In this document: positions 53,656 through 63,800 of the stretch, piece by piece
Position numbering within the stretch: position 1 is the first letter of the stretch
How the letters are laid out: each line of letters starts with the position of its first letter
Origin: CAVXEH01 sp963805645
GTDB taxonomy: Bacteria; Chloroflexota; Limnocylindria; QHBO01
Assembly: GCA_963805645.1 (NCBI GenBank)
Contig: CAWDVA010000005.1
Location: 381,519 to 445,518, forward strand
Reading direction: 5' to 3'
DNA length: 64,000 nucleotides
Program-made: the position numbers and the translations under genes
Notes under the pieces: generated by a model
What the model saw: the letters and a program-made list of their open reading frames with translations, nothing else
Told to the model about the DNA's origin: nothing
Database searches by the model: none

Positions 53656-54153
53656 CTAGTGAATCCCACCGAAGAGTTGCAGGACGCCGATCAGGACCCC
53701 CAGCAGAACCAGGATTGCCAGGACCGCAGCCGTGCCACCACCCAGCAGCCAACCCGTGGTCGCATCCATCGAGCGCTGCATGCGGTCTCGCTCATCCGGG
53801 GACTCCTGTCCTCGAAGCCATGATGGTTTTAGCCACCATGGGGGCCTGAATGCCCAACGCAAGGTCACGACTCCGCTTGCCAACAGGGCCACCCCAAGGA
53901 AGTAGCTCACCACCAAGGGAAGCGAGTCACGGGCGAGGAATGCCAGGTTGGCCACTCCTGCGAGGACGAGCGTCAAGCCGCCGGGAAGGAATACGGAGGG
54001 CGCGTTTCGCCACCAGATTGGAGCTTTTGGATTCTGAAAGCTCCTCGACTTAGGTCTGAGACGTCCAGTCAGGTAGGCAGTCCCCTCCACCATGAGCGCC
54101 AGCCCCATGACAATTATCAGAACGGGGGTCATATATTCGTGCTCACGAGACAT
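53656..54153 (-). CDS. Four-helix membrane protein, candidate immunity protein for cassette C
   Basis: 165 residues with four predicted helices (LIIVMGLALMVEGTAYL, LPGGLTLVLAGVANLAFLA, LPLVVSYFLGVALLASGVV, AAVLAILVLLGVLIGVLQLF). The ATG at 54153 overlaps the stop of Rhs cassette C by 11 bases. In polymorphic toxin loci the gene directly after the tip is usually the immunity gene. A membrane immunity protein fits a pore-forming tip, which cassette C appears to have. Function is inferred. Confidence 0.65.
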   Translation of the reverse strand: MSREHEYMTPVLIIVMGLALMVEGTAYLTGRLRPKSRSFQNPKAPIWWRNAPSVFLPGGLTLVLAGVANLAFLARDSLPLVVSYFLGVALLASGVVTLRWAFRPPWWLKPSWLRGQESPDERDRMQRSMDATTGWLLGGGTAAVLAILVLLGVLIGVLQLFGGIH

Positions 54154-55246
54154 TGGATACGTCAGGGCAGGTATGGGTCATCTGACAGACATAGTTGTAC
54201 GGATCCAGTGGTGATGGGCCGGATGGGGGTGTGGTGAGATACGTCACCGCGCCATGCACGAGGTCGATTGCGCGATCCTCCAGCCAGGTGGCGAAGTGGC
54301 CCGCGCGCACTCCGACATCGCTGCCGACGATCCATCCTCCCACGCCACAGCCTCCGGCAGCTAAGGGGTTTTCAGTGAGGGCGCCGCATCCGGCGGCACT
54401 CAGGCTAGCCGCGCCGCCGCCAATCACCGTCTTCAAGAGGCCGACCGTGGCCGATCTGAGCCCACGCTGCCATTCGATGCGGCCAATAGGAGTGTCAAGC
54501 GCCATGCCGGGATTGTCAGCCTCGCTGTTCCACTCGTCCGCCACGCCGGTGCCCACGCTGAAGGCCGAACCCGCCATGCCAAGCGCGGATCCGCCAACCT
54601 GAAGGCTCTTGCCGACGAGCCAGGACCCTGCCTTCGAGAGCGGCCGCCACCAACTCTGGGCGGCCGCCTTCTCGAGGTAATTCTCGCCGGCCCTCTCCAT
54701 TACCTTCTCTAGGAACACAATGGATGAATCGGCGGCCTGTTCAACCGCGTTGCTCGCGGACTTGGGCGACCTTGTCGACTTCGGTGATGCCGGCTTCACT
54801 GGCGAGATGGTGTGCAGGATCCGCTTTCCGCTGGGCGTGACGGTCACGTAGGCCCGGTAGCTTGTCGATGCGTCGGTACCGCTGATCGCCATGTGCCCGT
54901 CGGGATCGATGAGGGTGGCAGGGTTGGCCTCGGCATACAGGTAGCGGTTGAGGCTCAGGGTGTCCTGGGCCGAGCCTGAGACCGCGTCGAGCTGGGTGAA
55001 GACCCCGACCGAGGGTTGATAGAAGCGGGCGCCGAGGTCGTAGACCGGCTGGCTAGCATCGGGGCTTATGTCCAGGCGGCCCTGGTAGCGGTAGGGCTGG
55101 GCGGGTCCACTGCTGGTGCCGGTCGGCCAGGCCGCGGCGGTCTGGCCGTAGCCGTCGTAGCGGAAGGCATCCGACAGCGTGGTCGCACTGGTCAGCTCGG
55201 CGGCGGCAACATCAGCGTGCAGGTCGGGCAGGGTGTAGGCCGCCAC
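54143..55246 (-). CDS. Orphan Rhs C-terminal cassette C with hydrophobic tip
   Basis: About 367 residues. Residues 1-120 repeat the end of the Rhs core (RYQGRLDISPDASQPVYDLG, SLNRYLYAEANPATLIDPDG). The tip is unrelated to the other two: a charged linker (SPKSTRSPKSASNAVEQA) and a glycine-rich hydrophobic part (GGSALGMAGSAFSVG, GGCGVGGWIVGSDVG) ending DPYNYVCQMTHTCPD. It lacks Rhs repeats, signal peptide and its own clear start; core homology continues upstream of the GTG to 55279. It is probably a silent or low-expression cassette. A pore-forming tip is inferred. Confidence 0.75.
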   Translation of the reverse strand: MAAYTLPDLHADVAAAELTSATTLSDAFRYDGYGQTAAAWPTGTSSGPAQPYRYQGRLDISPDASQPVYDLGARFYQPSVGVFTQLDAVSGSAQDTLSLNRYLYAEANPATLIDPDGHMAISGTDASTSYRAYVTVTPSGKRILHTISPVKPASPKSTRSPKSASNAVEQAADSSIVFLEKVMERAGENYLEKAAAQSWWRPLSKAGSWLVGKSLQVGGSALGMAGSAFSVGTGVADEWNSEADNPGMALDTPIGRIEWQRGLRSATVGLLKTVIGGGAASLSAAGCGALTENPLAAGGCGVGGWIVGSDVGVRAGHFATWLEDRAIDLVHGAVTYLTTPPSGPSPLDPYNYVCQMTHTCPDVSNVS

Positions 55247-55279
55247 TCCACTGCTGGTGTTGGTGTTGGCCAGGCGTGA
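54885..55279 (-). repeat. Rhs core-end repeat, copy C
   Basis: About 395 bases homologous to 58737-59125 and to the matching part of 56655-57043. Relative to copy A it carries a net six-base (two-codon) insertion. Homology stops sharply at 55279 on the upstream side and at the IDPDGH codons on the tip side. Confidence 0.85.
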
Positions 55280-55364
55280 CCGGGAGGGAGCGTGCGCACT
55301 CCAACTGCATGCCCGCAGGTCCCCTGCGTCGCAAGCATGACTATCGACGCGTCCGGGGTCGAGG

Positions 55365-55784
55365 TCATGCGTCGGCGGCGACCGTCAGCTCGTGAACCAG
55401 TCGCTCTGCGCACTCCAAGCTTCGATGCTGGCCGGCGCGAGCGAGATGAGCCTTTGCCTCCATGACGGCCTCGCTGAGGACTCCTGCCGCGTAGGATTCG
55501 ACGTCCGCAGCCATCAACCCTTCTGGAACGGCGGCGATGACGAGAATGTGGTCTTTCCGCCGATCGAAACGGGCGACGTGAACCCCTGTGTAGTCGGGGC
55601 TGAAGAACGGACCTGGAATATCAAACACGACATTGAGACGGACACCCTCATTCGGGAAACGCGCTCGTTCCCGGACGACGCGGCGTTGGACCTCAGCGAG
55701 GCCGTCGTGGATTGGTCGATTAGCGGGCGAGATACCTCCGCTGTTGATCCCGATAGAAAGGAGCTTCGGAACTTCTGCACTCAT
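55365..55784 (-). CDS. Candidate immunity protein for cassette B
   Basis: 139 residues, soluble, starting MSAEVPKLLSIGINSGGI. It contains RLNVVFDIPGPFFSPDYTG and a helical C-terminus. The ATG overlaps the stop of cassette B as ATGA, the tight coupling typical of a toxin tip and its immunity gene. I do not recognise an Imm family with confidence. Confidence 0.65.
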   Translation of the reverse strand: MSAEVPKLLSIGINSGGISPANRPIHDGLAEVQRRVVRERARFPNEGVRLNVVFDIPGPFFSPDYTGVHVARFDRRKDHILVIAAVPEGLMAADVESYAAGVLSEAVMEAKAHLARAGQHRSLECAERLVHELTVAADA

Positions 55785-57076
55785 TGGCCTGCCGACTCCA
55801 AGATGCGCGTCACTAAGTCCATCTGACTACCGTACTGACTCCCTGCCCACGGCTCAAGATTCAGCGGTCCGCCGACGCGCTCGGTGAGGAATCGCTCTAT
55901 ACGGGCGATCTCGGACCGCGTACCTTGCAGCATCGGAATCATCTGCTTGTCGCTGAGGAATGATCGACTGTACCGTCTGAGCGGATTTACCTGGCTGGTG
56001 ATCCCCCACTTGAGGAGGTTACCGTCAACATCGTTTAGCCGGTATAGGGTAGTCAGTCGTGTACTGGCGAGCGAATTGCCATGAACTGCCGTCGTTCGGA
56101 GCTGATCCGTAACGGCAGCGGAGATGTCCGCTGCCCCCGCCTCAGTTCCTGATCTGAACGCGCCGCTCACCCGGCTGGCGGCCGCCTTGCCGGCGCCGGC
56201 CACGCCAGTCGCCAGCCAGGCGACGTCGATGGAGCCGCTGATCCCGGCGGCGATGCGGTCGGGGTCACCGCTCACCAGGTTGTCGTGCATGCTGGTCGTC
56301 CAGTCGCGGAAGCCCACGATGGCGCCGGTGCTCACCGTGTTCCAAGCCCTGCCGGGGTTGCGCGCAGCGTCGGCGATGGCTCCTGGCGCCGCGGCGATGG
56401 CGCCCGGGGTGCGCCACGCCAGGCTGACCGCCGCCCCTGGGAGCTCGAGGACGTGGCTGACCTGACGGGTGGTAACCCCCCATGCCACCTTGCCAGCGGT
56501 GCCGAGGAAGCCGAGGAGGTTGAAGCCCGACCCCTGCTTGGGCTGGGGCTTGGCCTTTGCAGCCCGTTGGGGGGCGTGCTTGGCCACCATGTTCTGCACA
56601 ACCCGCGCGGTGGCCAGGCTCCAGGTCCCCGAGGTGTCGACCCCGGCTCCGCTCATGGCGATATGCCCATCCGGGTCGATGAGGGTGGCCGGGTTGGCCT
56701 CGGCATACAGGTAGCGGTTGAGGCTCAGGGGGTCCTGGGCAGAACCGGCCACCGAGTCGAGCTGGGTGAAGACCCCGAGAGACGGCTGGTAGAAGCGGGC
56801 GCCGAGGTCGTAGACCGGCTGGCTGGCATCCGGACTGATGTCCAGGCGGCCCTGGTAGCGGTAGGGCTGGGCCGGTCCCCCACCGGCACCCCCGCTGGCG
56901 ATGGTCTGCCCGTAGCCGTCGTAGCGGATGGCGTCGGCGACGGTGGTCGAGCTGGTGAGCTCGGCGGCGCCCAGGTCACCGTGCAGGTCGGGCAGGCTGA
57001 AGGCGGCCACTCCGCTGGAGAGATCGGCGTTGGCCAGGCGCGATCCCGACGGATCGAGCAGGCTGGCGGTCAGCAC
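55781..57076 (-). CDS. Orphan Rhs C-terminal cassette B with GIY-YIG-like nuclease tip
   Basis: 431 residues. Residues 1-150 repeat the Rhs core end and residues 150-200 share the linker with the long Rhs protein (SGTWSLATARVVQNMVAKHA, PKQGSGFNLLG). After about 130 residues of hydrophobic/helical sequence, the last 90 carry TTLYRLNDVDGNLLKWGITS, RRYSRSFLSD, EIARIERFLTERVGG and PLNLEPW. This order (Y-x-L, W-G-I-T, Arg, Glu, Asn) fits a GIY-YIG/URI nuclease. GTG start at 57076 is weak; expression may need recombination into the main gene. Confidence 0.75.
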   Translation of the reverse strand: MLTASLLDPSGSRLANADLSSGVAAFSLPDLHGDLGAAELTSSTTVADAIRYDGYGQTIASGGAGGGPAQPYRYQGRLDISPDASQPVYDLGARFYQPSLGVFTQLDSVAGSAQDPLSLNRYLYAEANPATLIDPDGHIAMSGAGVDTSGTWSLATARVVQNMVAKHAPQRAAKAKPQPKQGSGFNLLGFLGTAGKVAWGVTTRQVSHVLELPGAAVSLAWRTPGAIAAAPGAIADAARNPGRAWNTVSTGAIVGFRDWTTSMHDNLVSGDPDRIAAGISGSIDVAWLATGVAGAGKAAASRVSGAFRSGTEAGAADISAAVTDQLRTTAVHGNSLASTRLTTLYRLNDVDGNLLKWGITSQVNPLRRYSRSFLSDKQMIPMLQGTRSEIARIERFLTERVGGPLNLEPWAGSQYGSQMDLVTRILESAGQ

Positions 57077-57097
57077 CCCACCCGTGCTGATGGCGGC
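56518..57097 (-). repeat. Rhs core-end and linker repeat, copy B
   Basis: 580 bases that align without any gap to 58600-59179. Identity looks high by eye. The edge at 57097 is sharp: the main copy continues with the Rhs frame, whereas this copy meets an unrelated sequence with an in-frame TAA. Confidence 0.9.
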
Positions 57098-57154
57098 ACC
57101 TTAGCCGACGCGACGATCGGCACCGAGGCGATGGCCGCGGCTCATGGACAACGC

Positions 57155-57577
57155 CTATTGGAACCAGATTGATCGTCCGGACCGAATCGCGACCTCGACG
57201 AGTTCGAGGAGTGCGTCTGGCAACGGTCTTCCGTCGACGTCGAAGAATGACTCACCTAGGGTCGTCGGACGAAGTCCCTTCTCGCGGATGACCTCAAACT
57301 GCCATCCACCCTGGGGCGGGTGAGGCGGTTCCTGACTTAGGCCCTTCGCGATCAACAGGAGTTCGCTCCGCAATGCACCCAAGTCGTCGGGAGCCCATAT
57401 CCCGTCGGAATCGACGTGGGCCATCAGGACGGGGAATCGGCTACCCCAAGATCCACCTTCAAGGTGCTCGGCGACCGCCTGTCGAAAGGCGTTGAAGTCG
57501 TCGTAGCCCCCCGCGTCGATGCCCAGCAACTCGTGGTCATCGACTTCACTGTCGAACACGCAGAGATAGAGTCCCAC
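57155..57577 (-). CDS. Immunity protein, Imm70-like
   Basis: 140 residues starting MGLYLCVFDSEVDDHELLGI, with GGYDDFNAFRQAVAEHLEGG and FPVLMAHVDSDGIWAPDDL. This N-terminal pattern resembles the immunity 70 family of polymorphic toxin loci. It starts three bases after the short toxin-like frame at 57580-57828 and 57 bases before cassette B's upstream junction. It probably protects against the REase-like tip or its former partner. Confidence 0.65.
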   Translation of the reverse strand: MGLYLCVFDSEVDDHELLGIDAGGYDDFNAFRQAVAEHLEGGSWGSRFPVLMAHVDSDGIWAPDDLGALRSELLLIAKGLSQEPPHPPQGGWQFEVIREKGLRPTTLGESFFDVDGRPLPDALLELVEVAIRSGRSIWFQ

Positions 57578-57579
57578 GG

Positions 57580-57828
57580 TCAGACGTACTCGATCCGGAT
57601 ATTTCGGGCGTGTGCGGTGACGAACTTCACCAATGGGCCGGAGCTTGTGCAGCCCTTGGGCACGCGGACCTCGACCGTTGCCCCTACATCATGTGCCATG
57701 GCGGTGAGGAGACGGATTTGCCCCGTCAGGCGAATGTGAGACACCTTTTTCAACAGGTACCAAGTGCCGCCGATGACGGCATCCGGGCGGACACCGCGTG
57801 TGTCACGCTTGTCGCTACGGAGCACCAT
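57580..57828 (-). CDS. Short REase-fold toxin tail or remnant
   Basis: 82 residues: RPDAVIGGTWYLLKKVSHIR, LTGQIRLLTAMAHDVGATVE, and VPKGCTSSGPLVKFV. This order resembles the C-terminal end of restriction-endonuclease-fold toxins (PD, then E-x-K, then Q-L-R and SGPL). The usual Glu before the catalytic Lys is Leu (YLLKK), so it may be inactive. The ATG overlaps the stop of the long Rhs gene by 14 bases. It is probably a displaced older tip or a small immunity-like protein; the first is favoured. Confidence 0.45.
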   Translation of the reverse strand: MVLRSDKRDTRGVRPDAVIGGTWYLLKKVSHIRLTGQIRLLTAMAHDVGATVEVRVPKGCTSSGPLVKFVTAHARNIRIEYV

Positions 57829-60800
57829 TGACAGTTACACCCCATCGCGTCAGGTATGTCTGGAAGGACGGCACGATTGGCCTCGTGGTGCGAATGGTAA
57901 GAGGTTCGCCCTGAAGCAAGGCGCGGTACGTTTGCAGCCGCAGTTGATACGAAGATCCAAGCGCCGATGAGCCAGCCTTCAACTCGAGACCAGGTGAATC
58001 AACAATCGTGCCTACGGGCCTTCCTCCTAGTGTGTACTTCGCCTCACCAACGATGGTCCGGAATGCCGCGCTGTCAATCTGCTGCGGAGTTGGGCGGAAG
58101 ACCTCCGAGTTCTTAGGGGCACCAAGCTGCGCCAGCTGCTGAGATTCCCAATCTTGCCCCCGCAACAGTTGGGCCGGCACGCCAGGTGCCGCTTGGGTCG
58201 CAGCACCTCCGAGACCTTCGTTGATCGAAGCGCGGATAGCCGTACCACCTCGGTAGCCCAGCCCACCACCCAGGAATCCTCCGGCGAAGCCGGCCGCGCT
58301 CACCCACTTGTCGTGGGCAGAGACGGTGCTGTCAAGAAGGGTTGCGCTGGTGGACACGGTCCCGTAGGTCAGCAGCCCAGCACCGACCACCGCGCACCCG
58401 ACGCCGACGGTGCCGACGCAGACGGCTCCCGCCGCCAGACCGACGCCAACCCCGATGGCGGCGTTGATGGCGAACGACTTGGCGGAGTCCAGGAAAGTGC
58501 TCGAGGTGACGACGGAGGCGACCCCGCCGACCACGTGCTGGGCCGCATTCACCGCGTGTCCCCCGGTCGCGTTCCAGGCGGTGCCGATGGCCCCAAACAG
58601 GTTGAAGCCCGACCCCTGCTTGGGCTGGGCCTTCGCCTGGGCAGCCCGTTGGGCGGCGTGCTGGGCCACCATGTTCTGCACAACCCGCGCGGTGGCCAGG
58701 CTCCAGGTCCCCGAGGTGTCGACCCCGGCCCCGCTCATCGCGATATGCCCATCCGGGTCGATGAGGGTGGCCGGGTTGGCCTCGGCATACAGGTAGCGGT
58801 TAAGGCTCAGGGGGTCCTGGGCACTGCCGGCGACCGAGTCGAGCTGGGTAAAGACCCCCAGCGAGGGCTGGTAGAAGCGGGCGCCGAGGTCGTAGAGCGG
58901 CTGGCTGGCATCCGGGCTTATGTCCAGGCGGCCCTGGTAGCGGTAGGGCTGGGTCGGTCCCCCACCGGCGCCTCCGGCGGCGACGGTCTGGCCGTAGCCG
59001 TCGTAGCGGAAGGCATCGGACAGCTTGGTCCCACTGGTCAGCTCGGCGGCGGCAACATCACCGTGCAGGTCGGGCAGGGTGTAGGCCGCCACTCCACTGC
59101 TGGTGTTCGGGTTGGCCAGGCGCGATCCCGACGGATCGAGCAGGCTGGCGGTCAGCACCCCACCCGTGCTGATGGCGGCCACCGTCTCGGACGAGCCGAG
59201 GTAGGTGTAGGTATCGGTGCTGCCTGACACGACCCGGGTCGCGAAGCGCCCCGTGGCGTCGAAGGTGAAGGCGGCGGTCGGCGAGGAAGGGCCGGCCAGG
59301 CTGGTCAGCCGGTCGCCGAGGTCGTAGGCGTAGGTGGTGACCTGGTTGAAGGCCACCCCGGCCTGGGTCAGGTTGCCGCGGGCGTCGTAGGCGTACTGGA
59401 CCGAGCCGTTGGCATCGGTCAGGCTCAGGAGCTCCCCGCTGCGGTCATAGGTGGAGGTGGTGGTCGACGAGCCGGCCGAGACGCTGGTGCGGTTGCCGTC
59501 ACGGTCATAGGCGTAGCCGACGCTGGTCGCCAGCCCGCTGCTGGCGGTCAGCCGGTTGAGGCCGTCGTAGGTGAAGGACTGGGTGCCTGTTCCGGCGTCG
59601 CCGGTGACCCCGGTCAGGCTGCGGGAGTCCGAGGTGACGTTGCCGTCGCGGTCATAGGTCTGGCCGAAGGAGCCTGCCGAGGCGTAGGTGGCGCCGGTGG
59701 CCCGCTTGGCCGCGTCGTAGCTGAAGGACGCGGACTCGCCGTTGGGCCAGCTGCGGCCGGCCAGGGTGCCGTCCAGGTTCCAGGTGGTGCCCAGGCTGCC
59801 CGAGACCAGGGTGGCGTTGGCCACCGAGCTGACCCGCTTGGCCCAGTCGTAGCCGAAGGAGGTGGTCCCCAGGGCGCCGGCCGCACCATCGACGCGAGTT
59901 GCCAGGCTGCTGTCCGTGTTCCAGTTGTAGTCGGTCTGCACCGTGGCGCCGATCTTCACCTGGTCCGGGCGACCCATGCTGTCGTACGTGTAGGTGGTGT
60001 CGGCGGGGTTGGCCTCGCCAGCACCCGAGTAGTCGGCATGGACGCTGCTCGGGTTGCCATCCACGGTGTAGGTCGTGGTGGTTGATAGTTGCAGGGACCC
60101 GGTTCCAGAGCCGGCGTACGTCTTCTCGGTCAACACCCGGCCCATGGCGTCGTAGGTGTCGTCGACATGTCGATGGACGTTGGTGCTGCACGAGCCGCCG
60201 GCCGAGTAGGAACAGGTTGTGGTCAGGCCTCCGGCCGCATCGTACGTCCAGCTGGTGCTGTCCATTGCCGCCGCGCTGAGGTTGGTGGGCGGGACCTGGC
60301 TCGCCTGGTGGCCCATGGCGTCGTAGGTGTAGGTCCACGCCGCGGCATTGCCCGGGTTCGATGGGTCGCAGCCGGCCACCACGGCCTCCGGGCTGCACGT
60401 TCCCAGTTGCTCGCCGAGCGCGTCATAGGCGAAGGTGGCCTTGAGGTCGTCCCCGGCCCCAGTCGCACCGTCTTCGTAGTCGGCCCAGGTTGCCATGGTT
60501 CGCCCCAGGTGGTCCAGGTCGAACTTGGTGCGCAGCCCGCGCGGATCGCTGCTGAGGATCGGACGCCCCAGGGCGTCGTAGGTCGTGCGGGTGGTCAAGC
60601 GGGTGTCGGTCGTCGTCTCGCGACCGGCCGCGTAGTGGGTTCCCACTGCGGTCGACGAGAGTGCCGCGTTATACAGCCCCACCTCGTCCAGGGCCCCTGC
60701 CCAGTAGCCACTCATGTTGCCGATCGACAGGGCGGCGCTGCTGTTATCGATGGTCTTGGCACCGATGGAGTTGGAGCCGACCAGGACTCCATCGACATAG

Positions 60801-63800
60801 AGGCTCATGACGCTCTGGTCGTAGGTGCCGACGACGTGGTACCAGCGCCCGGGCTGGACCACCATGACGCCGCTGTCCACCGCGTAGCTGGATCCGCCGG
60901 ACGTGATCTTGAACTGCCAGCCGCCCCCGGCCAGCCAAGTTGTCCAGCCCAGGCCATAGGCGCCGGACTTGTAGACACCGCCATACCAGGTGCTTCCCGG
61001 CAGGCTTCCATCCAGCAGGCCGTCGCTGCGGGCCCAGAATTCGATGCTCAGGTTCGAGGAGATGTCGAGGCTGCTGCTATCGGGAACGCTGGCCTGACCA
61101 GTGCTTCCGTCAAAGCTCACGCTGGTGCGCGCCTCATCGGGCGCACCCGCCTGACCGAGGCGAACGCCACCTTGGTAGGTACCCGTATTGGAGCCCTTCT
61201 TGTCGGCCGCGGTGGATCCGGCGCGTTCGTCCAGCGGCCAGTAGCTGACCAGCCCGTTGGACTGCCCATCGGATTCGATCCGGTGGCTGTAGGTATCGGT
61301 GGCATTGACGCTCACGCTCACCGCCCGACCCGCGGGATCGTAGGCGGTGGTGGTGACCATCGGTTCGGCTCCGGGCTGCGACGGAGGCATCACGCTGGCC
61401 GTGATCCGACCGTCGGCGTCGAATGCCGTCTCGCTGGGGATGTTGCGGTCGGGGTAGGCGGTGTCCCAGATCTGCACGTTGTCGAGGTAGAAGTTCATGG
61501 TGCCGGCGGCGTCCCGCCGAACGGCCAGGTGCACATTACTGCTGACCGTGCTGGAGGGCGTCCAGTCCAGGTCGATCTGCTGCCACTGCCCGTTGGTGGC
61601 CAACTGGGTGGAAGCGTTGTTGCCGCCTGACGCGTCGACACCCAGCAGCGCAGTGAGCGTGTTCCCGGACCAGCCGATAACGTCGGCATGCAGGTGGTAG
61701 GTGCGTCCCGACTGGAATGTCTGGCCCGACAGATCCAGCCAGCCTCCGGAGGTGGTCCCACTGGCGCTGGTGGTGACCCGCAGCCGGTTCTGGCCGGACT
61801 TTGGACCGGTGGTGTGGTAGTCGCTGTCCAGCCCGGAAGATGCGGCCGAGGTGGTGAAGTAGCCACTCGCTGCCGCGGACCAGCCGCTGCTGCCCACCTC
61901 GAACGTCTCGAGGTCGTCCCGGAAGTAGCCGCCAATGTCGTAGTGGGCCAGGGTCCGAATGGCTCGCCCGGCGCCGTCGTATTGGGTCTTGGTCCAGGTC
62001 AGGTTGGCGTCGGTGGCATAGGCGTCACTTAGATCGCTGACTCGATCGACCCGGCCTGCGGCGGTATAGACCGTCTTCTGCTTGGAGATGTTGGCGCCGT
62101 ACAGTGTCACTGAAGGAGATCTGGGTGACGCGCCCGACGGCATCGTAGATGCTGCTCGTGCGTCGGCCAGCGGCATCGGTGCTGCTTAGCGGCTCACCGA
62201 GCACATCGAAGGTGGCGCTGGTGGCCACGTTCTGGTCGGCAGTGCTGCCGCCGCCGGCCGCGTAGTTGGCGATGGTGCGAACGGTTTGCCCTGCTAGGTT
62301 GCGGTCGACGACCGACAGGGCCGTGCTGTTGGTGGCCACGCTGGTGACGGTTGTCGTCGACCAGGCGGTGCCATTCATGTCGATGCCGCTGGCCGAGGTG
62401 CACGCGCTGGTGCCGTCACCGCAGGAGACCCATCCAACAACGGGTCCTTGGACCGCCGTGGCCTTCGCCGCGGTGGAGGTGCCGCCGGCAATTTGGTCGG
62501 TGGTTGTGGCGAAATGGTTGGTCGTGGTGCGGGCTGTCCCGCCCGAGCCTGCGCCGGTGTGGACCGTGGTTGCCACCACGTTTCCGAGCAGGTCGTAGGT
62601 CGTGTCGCTCTGCTGCTTGATGGCACCTCCGAAGGTCCCGTCATCAGCGATCGAGCGGGTCTGGTTGCCGTAGGCGTCGTAGGTGTAACTGGTGGTGATG
62701 TCATCGATCGCCGATGAGCCAGATGGCGTGCCATTCACGTAGTTGGCAATCGACGACGTCATTTCGTCGTACCCGTTCCAGACCTGGGAGCTGATCGTGC
62801 CGTCCGGCGCGGTCGTGAGGAGCGGGTGTCGCAGGTTATAGGTCGTGCTCGTCACTTCGCCGGCCGGTGCCGTGCTGGAAGTGAGATTCCCGGCAGCGTC
62901 GTAGAGGTAACTGGTGGTGTTTGTCAGGCCATCGGCAGTGCTGGCGACGTCGGTCTGGTTCGCAGCGTAGGTCGTGGTGGTGTTCATCCCATCCAGGTCG
63001 CCAGTGCCGGTAATCCGGCCCCATCGGTCGTAGGTGGCGGTCGTCCACACATCGACGTCCGGCGTCGAGGACGACCAGGTGCCGTCGACGTAGTTCTCCG
63101 TGGTCTTGGTGGCGAAGATCGGGGGGTAGTAGGTGTTCGCGGCATAGTCGCTGTGGCTGTCGTAACTGGCAGCCGTGGCGCTGCCCGGCTGGAAGGTCCG
63201 CTGGTCGCTGGGCAGTCCGTTACCGGTGTAGGAGGTGGCGGTCCAGCGAGTTACCAGCAGGGTGTCATCGAAGTACGCGGTGCCAGTCTGGGCCGTGTTC
63301 CAGAAGCTGATCCGCACCCGGCCATCGCTGGCTAGGGGCAGCGTGAAATCCCAGGCCTTGGTGGCCCAGGTCGCGCTGGTGTAGTCGATCTGGGTCAGCG
63401 TGGCCCAGCTCCCACTGGCGGTGCTCCAGTAGTAGACGCTGATGGTTCCGCGAGTGCTGCCACCGCCGTCGGTCCGCACGCCGGTCTGGAATCGGAAGGT
63501 CTGTCCCGGGACCAGCTGGCTGTCCTGGCGGATGTAGGCGGAACCCGTGATCTTGAGTGAGGCGAAGCCGTCCTGCACGAGGCCGTCCGTGGGCGAGGTA
63601 GCCACGTACACCGAGGCTCCGTTGCCGTACTCGTAGCCGAACATCCCGGACTCGAACCCGCCGTTGACCTGGTAGTTGTTGTCGCTCTGAATGGGATGGC
63701 CCTCGCCGTCGTAGAGGGTCTCGGCGTCTTGGAGAGTCATGGCCAGTCCGGCCTGGTAATGAGCGGCGATGCGGTTGTCATCCAGGGCGGCCGCATACAC

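Noticed and set aside
58154..59227. A plus-strand frame of 357 codons opposite the Rhs core
   Set aside because: Antisense to the conserved Rhs core; no motif.
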